Of a DNA stretch of 64,000 nt, positions 52,733 through 62,275 are shown piece by piece; position 1 is the first letter of the stretch, and every line of letters begins with the position of its first letter. The notes under the pieces are model-generated. The model did not search any database and had not been told where the DNA came from. It saw only the letters and a list, made by a program, of their open reading frames with translations. The DNA comes from an uncultured Alphaproteobacteria bacterium. GTDB taxonomy: Bacteria; Pseudomonadota; Alphaproteobacteria; Rhodobacterales; Rhodobacteraceae. The position numbers and the translations under genes were made by a program. The stretch spans positions 56,758 to 120,757 of the forward strand of contig CACIJG010000003.1 in the NCBI GenBank assembly GCA_902586885.1. The letters are read 5' to 3'.

Positions 52733-53023
52733 ATGCCAAAAGGATATTTTGTTAGCGCACACAGAAGAGAGGCCGATCCAGAAAAGAGAGCAGCGTATTT
52801 AAAGCTTGCCGGCCCAGCTTTGCAAAAATATGAAGGAAAAATGCTGGCAAGTACTAATAAAATTAAAGTTTTTGAAAACGGGATGGCTCAACAAACAGTT
52901 ATTATTGAGTTTGAAACATACCAGAAGGCGGTTGATTTCATAGAGAGTGAAGAGTATCAAAATGCATTGAAGGCATTAGATGGTGGAGCTGACCGAGACT
53001 GTCGGGTATTTGAAGGCGTTTAG
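52733..53023 (+). CDS. DUF1330 family protein, 96 aa
   Basis: The pattern MPKGYFVSAHRREADPEKRAAY with VIIEFETYQKAVDFIES and a final YQNALKALDGGADRDCRVFEG is DUF1330, a ferredoxin-like alpha/beta dimer of unknown role. ATG 52733 has AAGGGAGA upstream, so the longer TTG start is rejected. Just upstream of the acyl-CoA ligase pair. Confidence 0.88.
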   Translation: MPKGYFVSAHRREADPEKRAAYLKLAGPALQKYEGKMLASTNKIKVFENGMAQQTVIIEFETYQKAVDFIESEEYQNALKALDGGADRDCRVFEGV

Positions 53024-53034
53024 GTAGTCATAGG

Positions 53035-54597
53035 ATGTACCCTGGAGCTTATGTAAAACAAAATCCTTCTAAAGCAGCTTTTATTATGGCCTCAACAGGA
53101 GAAGAAGTTTCTTATCAGGTTTTTGATGAAAGGTCCAATCAACTTGCTCACTACCTAAGGTATGAAGGATTAAAAAAAAATGATCATTACTCTGTTTTTA
53201 TGGAGAACAATAACAGATATCTTGAGTCTAACTCAGCGGGAGAGCGAGCGGGGCTCTATTGCACTTGTATCAATTCATATTTAAAGACTCAGGAATTATC
53301 ATATATATTGATTAATTCAGATACACAGATCTTAATTACTTCAAAAGCCAAGCTCGATATAGTAAAAGAAGCTGCAAAAAACTGTAGTCTACTAAAGAGA
53401 ATATTGGTAGTAGGGGCAGATAATGATGAACTGCCTAAAAATTTTCTAGATTATGAAAAGGCCGTTTTAGATTTTCCTACAACACCGATTGAAGATGAAA
53501 GTCTTGGTACCTCAATGCTCTATTCATCAGGAACAACTGGCAGACCAAAAGGTATTTTACGCCCGCTACCTGATCAAAGACCTGATGAGCCATTACCAAT
53601 AATGAAATTTCTTTCCACTTTATGGAATTACAGGGAGGATATGATTTATCTTTCGCCTGCGCCACTATACCACTCAGCGCCTCTTTTCGCTAATAACTTT
53701 GCCATAAGAGCAGGAGCGACAACCATCATAATGGAAAAATTTGACCCATTGGAGTTTCTTAGATTAATAGAAAAATATGCTGTTACTGACTCACAAATGG
53801 TTCCAACTATGTTCAACCGAATTCTTAAGCTATCTGATGAAGAGAGGCAAAAATATGATCTTTCTTCTTTGAAACACGTAATTCATGCGGCAGCTCCTTG
53901 TCCCGTACAAGTCAAGCGTCAGATGATTGAATGGTGGGGACCAATTATTAATGAATATTATGGCGCTACCGAAGCTTTCGGTTTCGCGTATTGCGATACA
54001 AGAGAATGGTTGGAGCATCCGGGAACAGTAGGAAAAATAATGATAGGTGAGCTGTCAATTCTTGATGATGAAATGAATGAGGTCCCTACTGGAGAATCAG
54101 GAACACTCTGGTTTAAGCCAGCATCTGAGTTTAAATACCATAAAGAGCCAGAAAAAACGGCTGAGGCTTATTCAAAAGATAAAAGTTTAACTACCGTTGG
54201 AGATGTTGGTTATTTAGACCAGGACGGCTTCCTTCATTTAACGGATAGAAAAGCATTTATGATAATATCGGGAGGTGTAAATATATATCCTCAAGAATGT
54301 GAAGACCTTCTCATATCACACCCAAAGGTATATGATGCTGCAGTATTTGGCGTGCCAAATGAAGATCTGGGTGAAGAAGTAAAAGCAGTGGTTCAACCTA
54401 TTGATGGGCTTTATGATGATAAGAATTTAACTAACGAATTACTCGATTATTTGAATGACCATCTTTCACGACAAAAAGTACCTCGTTCGATTGATTTTGT
54501 ATCAGAGTTACCTAGACTCCCGACTGGTAAATTGTATAAGCGACTTCTCAAAGATAAATATTGGAAAAGTGGAAAAAGCAAGATTATTCAAGAATAA
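53035..54597 (+). CDS. AMP-forming acyl-CoA synthetase (tandem copy 1)
   Basis: 520 residues of the ANL family. P-loop YSSGTTGRPKGI, A5 EYYGATEAFG, hinge GDVGYLDQDGFLHLTDR, and the C-terminal Lys in LPRLPTGKLYKR. Closest general type is medium- or long-chain acid and bile-acid CoA ligases. Same length as the next gene, with which it shares most of its sequence, so this is a recent duplication. Begins 11 bases after the DUF1330 gene. Confidence 0.9.
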   Translation: MYPGAYVKQNPSKAAFIMASTGEEVSYQVFDERSNQLAHYLRYEGLKKNDHYSVFMENNNRYLESNSAGERAGLYCTCINSYLKTQELSYILINSDTQILITSKAKLDIVKEAAKNCSLLKRILVVGADNDELPKNFLDYEKAVLDFPTTPIEDESLGTSMLYSSGTTGRPKGILRPLPDQRPDEPLPIMKFLSTLWNYREDMIYLSPAPLYHSAPLFANNFAIRAGATTIIMEKFDPLEFLRLIEKYAVTDSQMVPTMFNRILKLSDEERQKYDLSSLKHVIHAAAPCPVQVKRQMIEWWGPIINEYYGATEAFGFAYCDTREWLEHPGTVGKIMIGELSILDDEMNEVPTGESGTLWFKPASEFKYHKEPEKTAEAYSKDKSLTTVGDVGYLDQDGFLHLTDRKAFMIISGGVNIYPQECEDLLISHPKVYDAAVFGVPNEDLGEEVKAVVQPIDGLYDDKNLTNELLDYLNDHLSRQKVPRSIDFVSELPRLPTGKLYKRLLKDKYWKSGKSKIIQE

Positions 54598-54621
54598 TTA
54601 ATATTTAAAATAGGAATTAGA

Positions 54622-56184
54622 ATGTATCCCGGGAACCAAGCTAAAAAATACTCCAAACGGCCTGCCTTTATAATGGCTTCAACTGGAGAAGAAGTTCTTT
54701 ACGAAGAATTCGAACAAAGAGCTAATAAATTAGCTCACTATTTAAGATCAGTAGGTCTTTCTTTTCAAGACCATTATTCCGTATTTATGGAAAATAATAA
54801 TAGACATCTTGAAACCAGTGCTGCAGGAGAGAGAGCTGGCTTATACTATACCTGTATTAACTCTTATCTTACCTCTGAGGAAGTTGCCTATCTTATTGAT
54901 AACTCTGAGTCAAAAGTTCTTATAACCTCAATTTCTAGATTAGATGTTGCTATGGAGGCAGTTAAAAATTGTCCAAAAGTTATAAGTGTTTTGGTGGTGG
55001 GCGCTGAAAACAAGCAATTGCCTGAAGGAATGCATGATTATCTGGAAACGGTATCAAAATTTCCAGGAACCCCGATTTCAGACGAAACGCTTGGTACTTC
55101 GATGCTTTATTCATCAGGAACTACCGGAAGACCAAAAGGAATATCTAGACCGCTACCGATCCAACCTCCTGACCAACCTCTACCTATATTGACTTTCTTA
55201 TCTGACCTTTGGAGTTTTAATGAAGATATGGTGTATTTATCTCCAGCGCCTCTATATCACTCAGCTCCTCAAGCCGCAGCTAATTTTGCAATCAGAAAAG
55301 GTGCTACGACTATTATAATGGAGAAATTTGATCCTCTTGAATTTCTACGCTTGGTTGAGAAATACAAAGTTACGCATTCTCAATTAGTACCTACCATGTT
55401 TAATAGAATGCTGAAACTCACAGAAACCGAAAAAAATAAATATGATTTATCATCCCACAAATATGCAATTCATGGCGCAGCACCTTGTCCTGAAATTACC
55501 AAACGTCAAATGATAGATTGGTGGGGACCTATTATTTATGAGTATTACGGTGCTACAGAGGCTTTTGGATTTGCCTACTGTAATACTGAAGAATGGCTTA
55601 AACACCCAGGTACAGTGGGCAAAATAATGATAGGTGAGTTATCAGTTCTAAATGAAGAAATGAGTGAGCTACCTCAAGGTGAACCAGGGACACTTTGGTT
55701 TAAACCAGCTTCAGAATTCAAATATCATAATGATCCCCAAAAAACCGCAGAAGCTTTTTCTGAAGATGGAACCCTGACAACGGTTGGGGACGTTGGCTAT
55801 ACTGACAGTGATGGCTTTCTGTATTTGACAGATAGACAAGCTTTTATGATTATCTCAGGCGGAGTAAATATCTATCCACAAGAATGTGAAGATCTACTCA
55901 TTCCTCACCCAAAAGTATCTGATGCAGCTGTTTTTGGAGTTCCAAATGAAGACCTTGGAGAGGAAGTAAAAGCAGTGGTTCAGCCAGTGGAAGGCGTTGA
56001 AGGAAATGAAGAATTAACCGCTGAGCTGTTAGCCTATTTATCAAAGTATCTAGCTCGACAAAAAGTACCGAGGTCCATAGATTATACTAAAGAACTACCT
56101 AGGTTGCCAACGGGAAAGCTCTATAAGAGACTATTGAGAGACAAATATTGGGGTGTTGGGAAAAGCAGAATTATTAAAGAATAG
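54622..56184 (+). CDS. AMP-forming acyl-CoA synthetase (tandem copy 2)
   Basis: 520 residues, a paralogue of the preceding gene: both begin MYPG, share AFIMASTGEEV, DHYSVFMENNN, and TGRPKGI, and end GKLYKRLL and KSxIIxE. All adenylation motifs are kept, so both copies look active. Different substrate ranges are plausible. Next gene is an aldehyde dehydrogenase 3 bases downstream. Confidence 0.9.
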   Translation: MYPGNQAKKYSKRPAFIMASTGEEVLYEEFEQRANKLAHYLRSVGLSFQDHYSVFMENNNRHLETSAAGERAGLYYTCINSYLTSEEVAYLIDNSESKVLITSISRLDVAMEAVKNCPKVISVLVVGAENKQLPEGMHDYLETVSKFPGTPISDETLGTSMLYSSGTTGRPKGISRPLPIQPPDQPLPILTFLSDLWSFNEDMVYLSPAPLYHSAPQAAANFAIRKGATTIIMEKFDPLEFLRLVEKYKVTHSQLVPTMFNRMLKLTETEKNKYDLSSHKYAIHGAAPCPEITKRQMIDWWGPIIYEYYGATEAFGFAYCNTEEWLKHPGTVGKIMIGELSVLNEEMSELPQGEPGTLWFKPASEFKYHNDPQKTAEAFSEDGTLTTVGDVGYTDSDGFLYLTDRQAFMIISGGVNIYPQECEDLLIPHPKVSDAAVFGVPNEDLGEEVKAVVQPVEGVEGNEELTAELLAYLSKYLARQKVPRSIDYTKELPRLPTGKLYKRLLRDKYWGVGKSRIIKE

Positions 56185-56187
56185 AAG

Positions 56188-57579
56188 ATGAAAAAAGCTT
56201 TAGAGACCCAAAAAGAAACCTTTATAAGAAATGGCCCTCCAAATTATAAATTAAGGATTGATAGATTACGTCGTTGTGTTGCACTCATCAAAACTTATGA
56301 AACAAAAATCATTGATGCACTTAATCAAGATTTTCAAAATAGATCTATACATGAAATAAAAATTTCCGAAATCGATCAAAATATTAGGAATTTGTTATTT
56401 ACCATAAAGAACCTAAAGAGATGGATGCGTCCCCAAAAAAGAATGTCATCTCTAGGAACTGGCTTACTGGGAGCCAGGGCACTTATGACACCTACTCCCC
56501 TTGGATCGGTAGGAATTATCGCGCCTTGGAATTTCCCTGTAGCAATGGTATTTTATCCAGCGGCCTCAATTCTAGCAGCAGGTAATAGTATTATGGCTAA
56601 ACCCTCTGAAATAACTCCAAGTACTAGCTCGCTCATCAAGGAGGCGGTAGACAGGTATTTTGACGTTTCTGAATTTGCAGTTATCCTTGGAGGTCCAGAA
56701 ACTGGAAAAGAGTTTTCAAGTTTGCCACACGACCATCTTCTTTACACAGGAAGTGGTAAGGTAGCAAAGAAGGTATTAGAGGTTACATCAAAAAATTTGA
56801 CTCCTACTACGCTAGAGCTTGGTGGGAAAAGCCCTACTATTATATCTGACAATGCAAATCTGACTCTGGTAGCCAAAAGAGTTTTATTTTCCAAAACACT
56901 CAACGCAGGACAAATCTGCTTGTCCCCAGATTATATTTTTCTTAAAAAAGGGCTTGAAAACAAGTTTGTCTCAGAACTAAAAAAAACCTTCTCAAAATTT
57001 TATAATAATAATTCTAATGACTATACTTCTATGGTGAACGGAACCCATTATAACAGAATAATGTCTTACCTTGATGATGCTGTAAAAAAGGGTGCCACTG
57101 TAACAAGCCTAGGCGATTTAGACTCAAAGGAAAGAAATACAATATCAACAAAGTTGATTTTTGGTGTAAACGATACCATGGAAGTGATGAAAAATGAGAT
57201 TTTTGGACCTCTGCTTCCTATAATGCTCTACGAAAATCTATCTGAGGTTACAGACTACATTAACAAGCATGATCATCCTTTGGGTTTATATTTTTTTGGG
57301 AAAAATAAATCTCAACAAAATTATATAATCAATAATACTAGATCGGGTGGAGTTACTATTAATGATACGATGTTTCATTTACTTCAATCTCGACTTCCTT
57401 TTGGTGGTGTTGGTCATTCTGGGTATGGATATTATCATGGTTATGAAGGCTTTCTTAACTTTTCTAATCTTAGAGCAATCTACTATCAGACATACTCAGA
57501 TTCTATACTCTCATTAATAAGACCGCCTAGAGGTAAATTATTTAATCTACTTTCAAAGGTAATGAAAAGACTGGGTTGA
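56188..57579 (+). CDS. Aldehyde dehydrogenase, coniferyl-aldehyde-type
   Basis: 463 residues. Cofactor and catalytic motifs: GSVGIIAPWNFPVAM, LELGGKSPTI (Glu) and LNAGQICLSPDYI (Cys). The N-terminal 60 residues lack the long extension of classical ALDHs. Oxidation of an aldehyde to the acid, which the upstream CoA ligases would then activate, makes a coherent operon. Confidence 0.9.
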   Translation: MKKALETQKETFIRNGPPNYKLRIDRLRRCVALIKTYETKIIDALNQDFQNRSIHEIKISEIDQNIRNLLFTIKNLKRWMRPQKRMSSLGTGLLGARALMTPTPLGSVGIIAPWNFPVAMVFYPAASILAAGNSIMAKPSEITPSTSSLIKEAVDRYFDVSEFAVILGGPETGKEFSSLPHDHLLYTGSGKVAKKVLEVTSKNLTPTTLELGGKSPTIISDNANLTLVAKRVLFSKTLNAGQICLSPDYIFLKKGLENKFVSELKKTFSKFYNNNSNDYTSMVNGTHYNRIMSYLDDAVKKGATVTSLGDLDSKERNTISTKLIFGVNDTMEVMKNEIFGPLLPIMLYENLSEVTDYINKHDHPLGLYFFGKNKSQQNYIINNTRSGGVTINDTMFHLLQSRLPFGGVGHSGYGYYHGYEGFLNFSNLRAIYYQTYSDSILSLIRPPRGKLFNLLSKVMKRLG

Positions 57580-57616
57580 AATTCTCAAATGCTTTTTCTA
57601 GAGAACTTAAATATGC

Positions 57617-58018
57617 TCAAGTTGATCTTTGAGCAATAACTTCTACCTCCACTAAAAATTCAGGCTTTGTGAACCCTGAAACAATTAATAATGTGGACGC
57701 TGGCTTTATGGGTATATCTGCAAAAAAGCTATCCCTAACTCCCATATATTCCGAAAAGTGATCTCTTTTTGTCAAAAATGCACTAACTCGGAGAACATGA
57801 GTCAAATCTAATTCTACATCTTTAAGTATTTCTTGAATATTTTCGAAACAAAGGTTCGTCTGTTCCAATAAAGATTTCGGAATTTTGCCATTTTTGTAAA
57901 TCCCCAATTGTCCAGACGTCACTAAAAGTCCAGATTTAGGATTAAAAATCCCGTGAGAATAATTTCCAAACGGATTATGTATTGTTTCAGGATTTATGGA
58001 ATGTCTTTCATCAGTCAA
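57617..58018 (-). CDS. RidA-fold protein without the catalytic arginine
   Basis: 133 residues. SGLTHVLRVSAFL-like core (LTHVLRVSAFLTKRDHF) with the VEVEVIA ending typical of YjgF/RidA trimers. The active Arg normally in the 'PARxxV' strand is Ser here (KPASTLLIV), so imine/enamine deaminase activity is doubtful; the Glu in VEVE is kept. Start TTG 58018 with AGGAGA ahead. Last gene of the leftward ABC operon. Confidence 0.82.
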   Translation of the reverse strand: MTDERHSINPETIHNPFGNYSHGIFNPKSGLLVTSGQLGIYKNGKIPKSLLEQTNLCFENIQEILKDVELDLTHVLRVSAFLTKRDHFSEYMGVRDSFFADIPIKPASTLLIVSGFTKPEFLVEVEVIAQRST

Positions 58019-58041
58019 TTATAAGATCTCCTGTTTACAAT

Positions 58042-58638
58042 TTAGTTTATTCTAGAAAAATATGTCTCTACTTTTTTAATAAACTTTTTCCTCTCATAAA
58101 GAGTTGAATGGTTCATATCGTAAAGTTGGAGCCATTTAAGCTTGCACCTTTTATTAAATAAAATTTTATATCCCTTGAAAAGCATACTTTTTGCAGGGTT
58201 TCCTATTAACCAAAGCCACCATTTAGGTGAGCCAGAGGTAGTAATAACACAAAACCTCTTAATGTTCCTCAATTTACCTACAGCAATTCGTTTTTTACCC
58301 GGAGGAATTTGGAAGGCTACATCTGGCAGCCATACTCTCTCCAGCCAGCCCTTTAATAAGGCAGGTGGCCCATACATCCAAGTGGGAAAAACAAAAATCA
58401 ACGCCTCCGCCCATTCCAGATCTTTAACGTGCTGTTTGACATTGTTAATTATTTGCTGAGTATCATTTAAATAAACATTCCACTCATTTGTACTCAAAAT
58501 AGGATTAAACTCCATCTTGTACAGATCTAAAGATCTTACTTTATGGCCTGATTTCTTGAGTGTACTACAAATAATGTTGTAAAGGGCAGCGCTAAAGCTG
58601 TTTTCACTCGGGTGACAAAAAACAACTAAAAACCGCAC
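58042..58638 (-). CDS. NAD(P)H-dependent flavoprotein, quinone oxidoreductase type
   Basis: 198 residues of the flavodoxin-like NQO1/MdaB-KefF family. FCHPSENSFSAALYN begins the FMN/FAD site, FVFPTWMYGPPALLKGWLERV is the substrate loop. It reduces quinones or azo compounds with NAD(P)H. GTG start. Lies 17 bases after the binding-protein gene. Confidence 0.85.
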   Translation of the reverse strand: MRFLVVFCHPSENSFSAALYNIICSTLKKSGHKVRSLDLYKMEFNPILSTNEWNVYLNDTQQIINNVKQHVKDLEWAEALIFVFPTWMYGPPALLKGWLERVWLPDVAFQIPPGKKRIAVGKLRNIKRFCVITTSGSPKWWLWLIGNPAKSMLFKGYKILFNKRCKLKWLQLYDMNHSTLYERKKFIKKVETYFSRIN

Positions 58639-58654
58639 TGCCCAGTATCATCTA

Positions 58655-59659
58655 CTATTTCAGTTTCGCTTTAATATCAAGCCCATGACCTTTATTTACA
58701 AACTGATCTGTAGCTACCTTACTAATATCAACTGAACCCTCTTCGATTATTCCTGAATCAATAGCCAGTTTGTGAAAAGCCTTTACGCGATTCATGTCCA
58801 TGGCACCAATACCTTTGGTCAATGCATCTCCAACATCTATAATTCCAAGCTTCTCAAACTGTTTCATTTCTTTATCAAGCTTCTCCTTAGTCATCTCTGG
58901 ATTGTCCTTCATGATTAATGCATAAGCTGCAGCCCGATCTCCATAAAGGAAATTGTACCAACCTTCTATGGAGGCGTTAATAAATCGTTGAACCAAATCA
59001 GGATTATTTTTTACCATTTCTGATCTGGCCTCAATTGTAGTCGAATAGGTTGTCCAACCTTGATCGGCTAATAAAAAGGTCTTAGGCTTAGCTCCTGCTG
59101 CTGCGGCATATATAGGTTCTGCTGTTCCGTATGCTTGCTGGACCATCTTCTTGTCTTTGAGGAATTGAGCTATATTATAACCATACGGCTTGACCTGCTC
59201 ATCCTTAAAACCATGAGCATTAACCATCCACTTCCAGTAGCTGAATTGGCCATCCTTTGAGACAAGAATAGTAGGTGCATTTGTTAAGTCACTAAAATTA
59301 GAATAGCTTCCTTCATGAATTAACATTGCCTGAGGATCCTTTTGAAAAAAGGCCGCTACTACTGTAGTCGGAATACCATTTCTAACGTTGTCAAAAGAAA
59401 GCAGTAAATTTCCTGTCATTAAAAAGTCCAGCTTTTTTGCAATAAGCATTGGTCTATTATTCATTTGAGGCCCCCCCATCGAGATCTCAACATCCAAACC
59501 ATGTTTTTCATAAGTTCCGTCAGCGATAGCTTGATAAAAACCACCGTGACCACCCTGAGCTAACCAATTAGTGCCGAATACTATCTTGTCGGCTGCTTGT
59601 ACTATCTGAAAACTAAATAGCGCAAATGCAGTAAATACTGATAAAATAAGCTTTTTCAC
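58655..59659 (-). CDS. ABC transporter binding protein, NMT1/THI5-like
   Basis: 334 residues with a signal peptide (LILSVFTAFALFSFQIVQA). The start of the mature part, KIVFGTNWLAQGGHGGFYQAI, and HGLDVEISMGG match periplasmic NMT1/THI5 proteins that bind thiamine precursors, pyrimidines, sulfonates or riboflavin analogues. Start GTG with AAAGGAGG. It probably feeds the permease and ATPase encoded at 62276-63911. Confidence 0.88.
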   Translation of the reverse strand: MKKLILSVFTAFALFSFQIVQAADKIVFGTNWLAQGGHGGFYQAIADGTYEKHGLDVEISMGGPQMNNRPMLIAKKLDFLMTGNLLLSFDNVRNGIPTTVVAAFFQKDPQAMLIHEGSYSNFSDLTNAPTILVSKDGQFSYWKWMVNAHGFKDEQVKPYGYNIAQFLKDKKMVQQAYGTAEPIYAAAAGAKPKTFLLADQGWTTYSTTIEARSEMVKNNPDLVQRFINASIEGWYNFLYGDRAAAYALIMKDNPEMTKEKLDKEMKQFEKLGIIDVGDALTKGIGAMDMNRVKAFHKLAIDSGIIEEGSVDISKVATDQFVNKGHGLDIKAKLK

Positions 59660-59687
59660 AATTTCCTCCTTTTGTTATTATAAATTA

Positions 59688-61052
59688 TTATTCTTTTGCC
59701 ATATCCATAGTCCAACCCCTGGTCTTGCCAGGGTTCATTATACCATAAGGATCAGCTTTCTTTTTAAAATCTATTTGATTTGAGTCAATTTCTTTCATAC
59801 CTCCATCTTCTATAGTATAAACATGAGGATCATAAATTGTACAGCCATCGTTATTCTCAAGTTCTTCAATCAGCTCGTACATTGCAGCACGACCTTTGCT
59901 CTTTACCAAAGGTAAAGCAAATATTTGTATGTGTCCACCCATGCGCGCCATCTCGTGATGCCAATAAATTTCTTCCCCATAACGCTCCATTTGCTTTAGA
60001 ACTAGGGTTGGGTCAAAAGGTTGAGGGTATGCAACTTGCAAATATGTCCAGCTTTTATCTACCTTCAGAGCCTGAAGAGTGGTATGGTTCCATCCAAATT
60101 CATAAGCAGGTTGTAAGTTATTTGACCTCAGATCTTGTTCCTTAAATGCAAAAGATATCTCTCCACCTTTTGAATCAACAAAATCTTTGAATTTATCAAA
60201 TTGCTCAGGAGCAACCATCGCGAACACAGCATCACGATTAGCAGGAAACCGTTCTCCTAATTTACGATAAAATTGTGCAAATCTTCGCTCAACAACAGTA
60301 AGTAAGTAACAGTCAAAGGCTTTCTCTTGAGCAGCTTGGGCGAATTCTAATGCTTTGTCATAGCCATTAAAAAGGGCTGCACAGTGAATCCAATCTCGTG
60401 CCTTTGATAAAGCGAGCTCCATTTCAAGTACTATCCCATTAGTCCCATAAGCGTGCTGAACTTTTTGAATATCATCATTATGTAGCTCTATGATTTTTGG
60501 CTCTGGTTCAACTGTAAGAACTTTTAAATAGGTTATATTTCCTGGGTCCCTGAGCATTCCGTTTCTTAATGAACCACATCCTCCTGAACCCCCCGCCAAG
60601 AATCCCCCTATAGTTGCGGTCAATCTCGTAGACGGATACATCAAAAGCTCTAAACCTCTTTCTCGAGCAGCGTCATCTAGTCTAGAAATCCTGATACCTG
60701 CCTCAGTTCGTACAGAATTATTTTTGAATTCTACTATTTTATCAAGTTTGGTTGTGATCATTATCACTCCGCCCTCAAGAGGCACACATTGACCATAATT
60801 GCCTGTACCACCTCCACGAAGCGTAAGAGGTATTTTTTGTTTAGCTACAGCTGCCGAGATCTTTTCTACTTCTTTTTGATTAGACGGGAGAACCACAATA
60901 TCGCCAACTTTATCATCAAGAACCTCTGATAATAATGGGCTATACCAGTAATAATCTTTAGATCTAGAGGCGACAAATTCTTTTTCATCATAAAAACGTA
61001 CCCCTTCTATGTCACTCTTGAATTCATCCCAATTAATATTTCTTTTACCCAT
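59688..61052 (-). CDS. FAD-linked oxidase (PCMH-type)
   Basis: 454 residues. The FAD-binding PCMH domain shows LTLRGGGTGNYGQCVPLEGGV and IGGFLAGGSGGCGSLRNG. Relatives include glycolate oxidase subunits, vanillyl-alcohol oxidase and lactate dehydrogenase. The C-terminal part has DPYGIMNPGKTRGW typical of the family. Second enzyme in the ABC operon, so it likely oxidises the imported compound. Confidence 0.87.
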   Translation of the reverse strand: MGKRNINWDEFKSDIEGVRFYDEKEFVASRSKDYYWYSPLLSEVLDDKVGDIVVLPSNQKEVEKISAAVAKQKIPLTLRGGGTGNYGQCVPLEGGVIMITTKLDKIVEFKNNSVRTEAGIRISRLDDAARERGLELLMYPSTRLTATIGGFLAGGSGGCGSLRNGMLRDPGNITYLKVLTVEPEPKIIELHNDDIQKVQHAYGTNGIVLEMELALSKARDWIHCAALFNGYDKALEFAQAAQEKAFDCYLLTVVERRFAQFYRKLGERFPANRDAVFAMVAPEQFDKFKDFVDSKGGEISFAFKEQDLRSNNLQPAYEFGWNHTTLQALKVDKSWTYLQVAYPQPFDPTLVLKQMERYGEEIYWHHEMARMGGHIQIFALPLVKSKGRAAMYELIEELENNDGCTIYDPHVYTIEDGGMKEIDSNQIDFKKKADPYGIMNPGKTRGWTMDMAKE

Positions 61053-61101
61053 TCTGAAAAAGTTCTCCCTTAAGTTTTTTTTGCAGTTAAAGTGTTATAT
61101 A

Positions 61102-62262
61102 TTATCCTACAATTTTTCCCTTATGCCAAATCTCAAAGTTATATCCCGACCTTGATAGGAGTTGATCAAAGGAGTTAACATTAAACCTCAAAAAACTGGC
61201 CTCTTCACCTTCCCTAATATTGTTATCCCCACCCATCCAAGTTGCTGGCAATGAGGTAATACTATCAAACCACGTGCGTTCATCAAGCTGCGCAGCTAAT
61301 ACTGCGGTACTAAAAGCTTCTATTAAATTATGATTTCCAAATGGATAGAAAGCGTCTTGGCAATTATCTGAAGCTATCATTACTGAAACACCTGCTTTAT
61401 GCGCTTCGATTAAAGGAGCCAAACCCCGATACTTTGGTGTTTTATCCACAATGTTGTCTTGTAACCAAAGGTTTGTTGTCGGGAGGCAAGTTAAACCAAC
61501 CTCCTGATCTGCTGCCATTTTCAACAAGGTTTCAACACGTGAATTATCTCTTATTGAAAGGGAGCAAGCATGACTACACAAAACTCTGCTCTTTAAATTG
61601 AACTTTTCAGTAAAATCAAGGATATAATCAAATCCGTTAGCTTCTTTATCCAATCCCTCGTCGACGTGAAAATCTAATTCTAGATCACTTCTTTTTGCCC
61701 TCTCAAATACCGGTTTTAGTTTTTTGCTTAATTCCTCATTGCGATAAATAAAGCCACCTAATATAGCATTATCAGCCTTAACAATTTTTGCTAATTCATC
61801 GATCCGTTCAGCCAAAAGGTCTATGGGACATAAAGATGCAATCTGGATTTCTATTCTACCTTTCCATTCATTCCTAATATCTTTTAAAACTTCCCAGGCT
61901 TTAGGAGTTTCAGGTTTTATCCAGTCTACATGAGTTCTGATATATCCAGTGCCATTGCTCCATGCGCTATTTACAGCTTCTGTTGCTCTATTATATATAT
62001 CATCCTGTGTCCAAAGCTCTTTGTCCCTATTCATTAATTCTATAGCGTCAAAAAGCGTTCCTGCTCTTTCCTTTATTCTTTTTGCTGTCCCAGTCTTATC
62101 TAAATGAACATGGATATCCGCAAATCTTGGACTTAAAATTCCCCCTGTCCTTTTTGACGAGGTACTAATAGTTTTAAATTTTCCATTCTTAATATGAATA
62201 TCCCAAAAGCCTTTTTTACCAGGAATAATAACGCCTTCAAATCTGTAATCCTTGTTTTTCAA
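61102..62262 (-). CDS. Amidohydrolase, cytosine-deaminase-like
   Basis: 386 residues of the metal-dependent amidohydrolase superfamily. HxH in ADIHVHLDKTG, His in FHVDEG, His in SHAC, and Asp in ASDNCQD are the metal-site residues of the cytosine deaminase branch. It probably removes an amino group or opens a ring of a nitrogen heterocycle. Position between ABC permease and FAD oxidase suggests intracellular processing of the imported compound. Confidence 0.88.
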   Translation of the reverse strand: MKNKDYRFEGVIIPGKKGFWDIHIKNGKFKTISTSSKRTGGILSPRFADIHVHLDKTGTAKRIKERAGTLFDAIELMNRDKELWTQDDIYNRATEAVNSAWSNGTGYIRTHVDWIKPETPKAWEVLKDIRNEWKGRIEIQIASLCPIDLLAERIDELAKIVKADNAILGGFIYRNEELSKKLKPVFERAKRSDLELDFHVDEGLDKEANGFDYILDFTEKFNLKSRVLCSHACSLSIRDNSRVETLLKMAADQEVGLTCLPTTNLWLQDNIVDKTPKYRGLAPLIEAHKAGVSVMIASDNCQDAFYPFGNHNLIEAFSTAVLAAQLDERTWFDSITSLPATWMGGDNNIREGEEASFLRFNVNSFDQLLSRSGYNFEIWHKGKIVG

Positions 62263-62275
62263 AGACCTGAATCCA

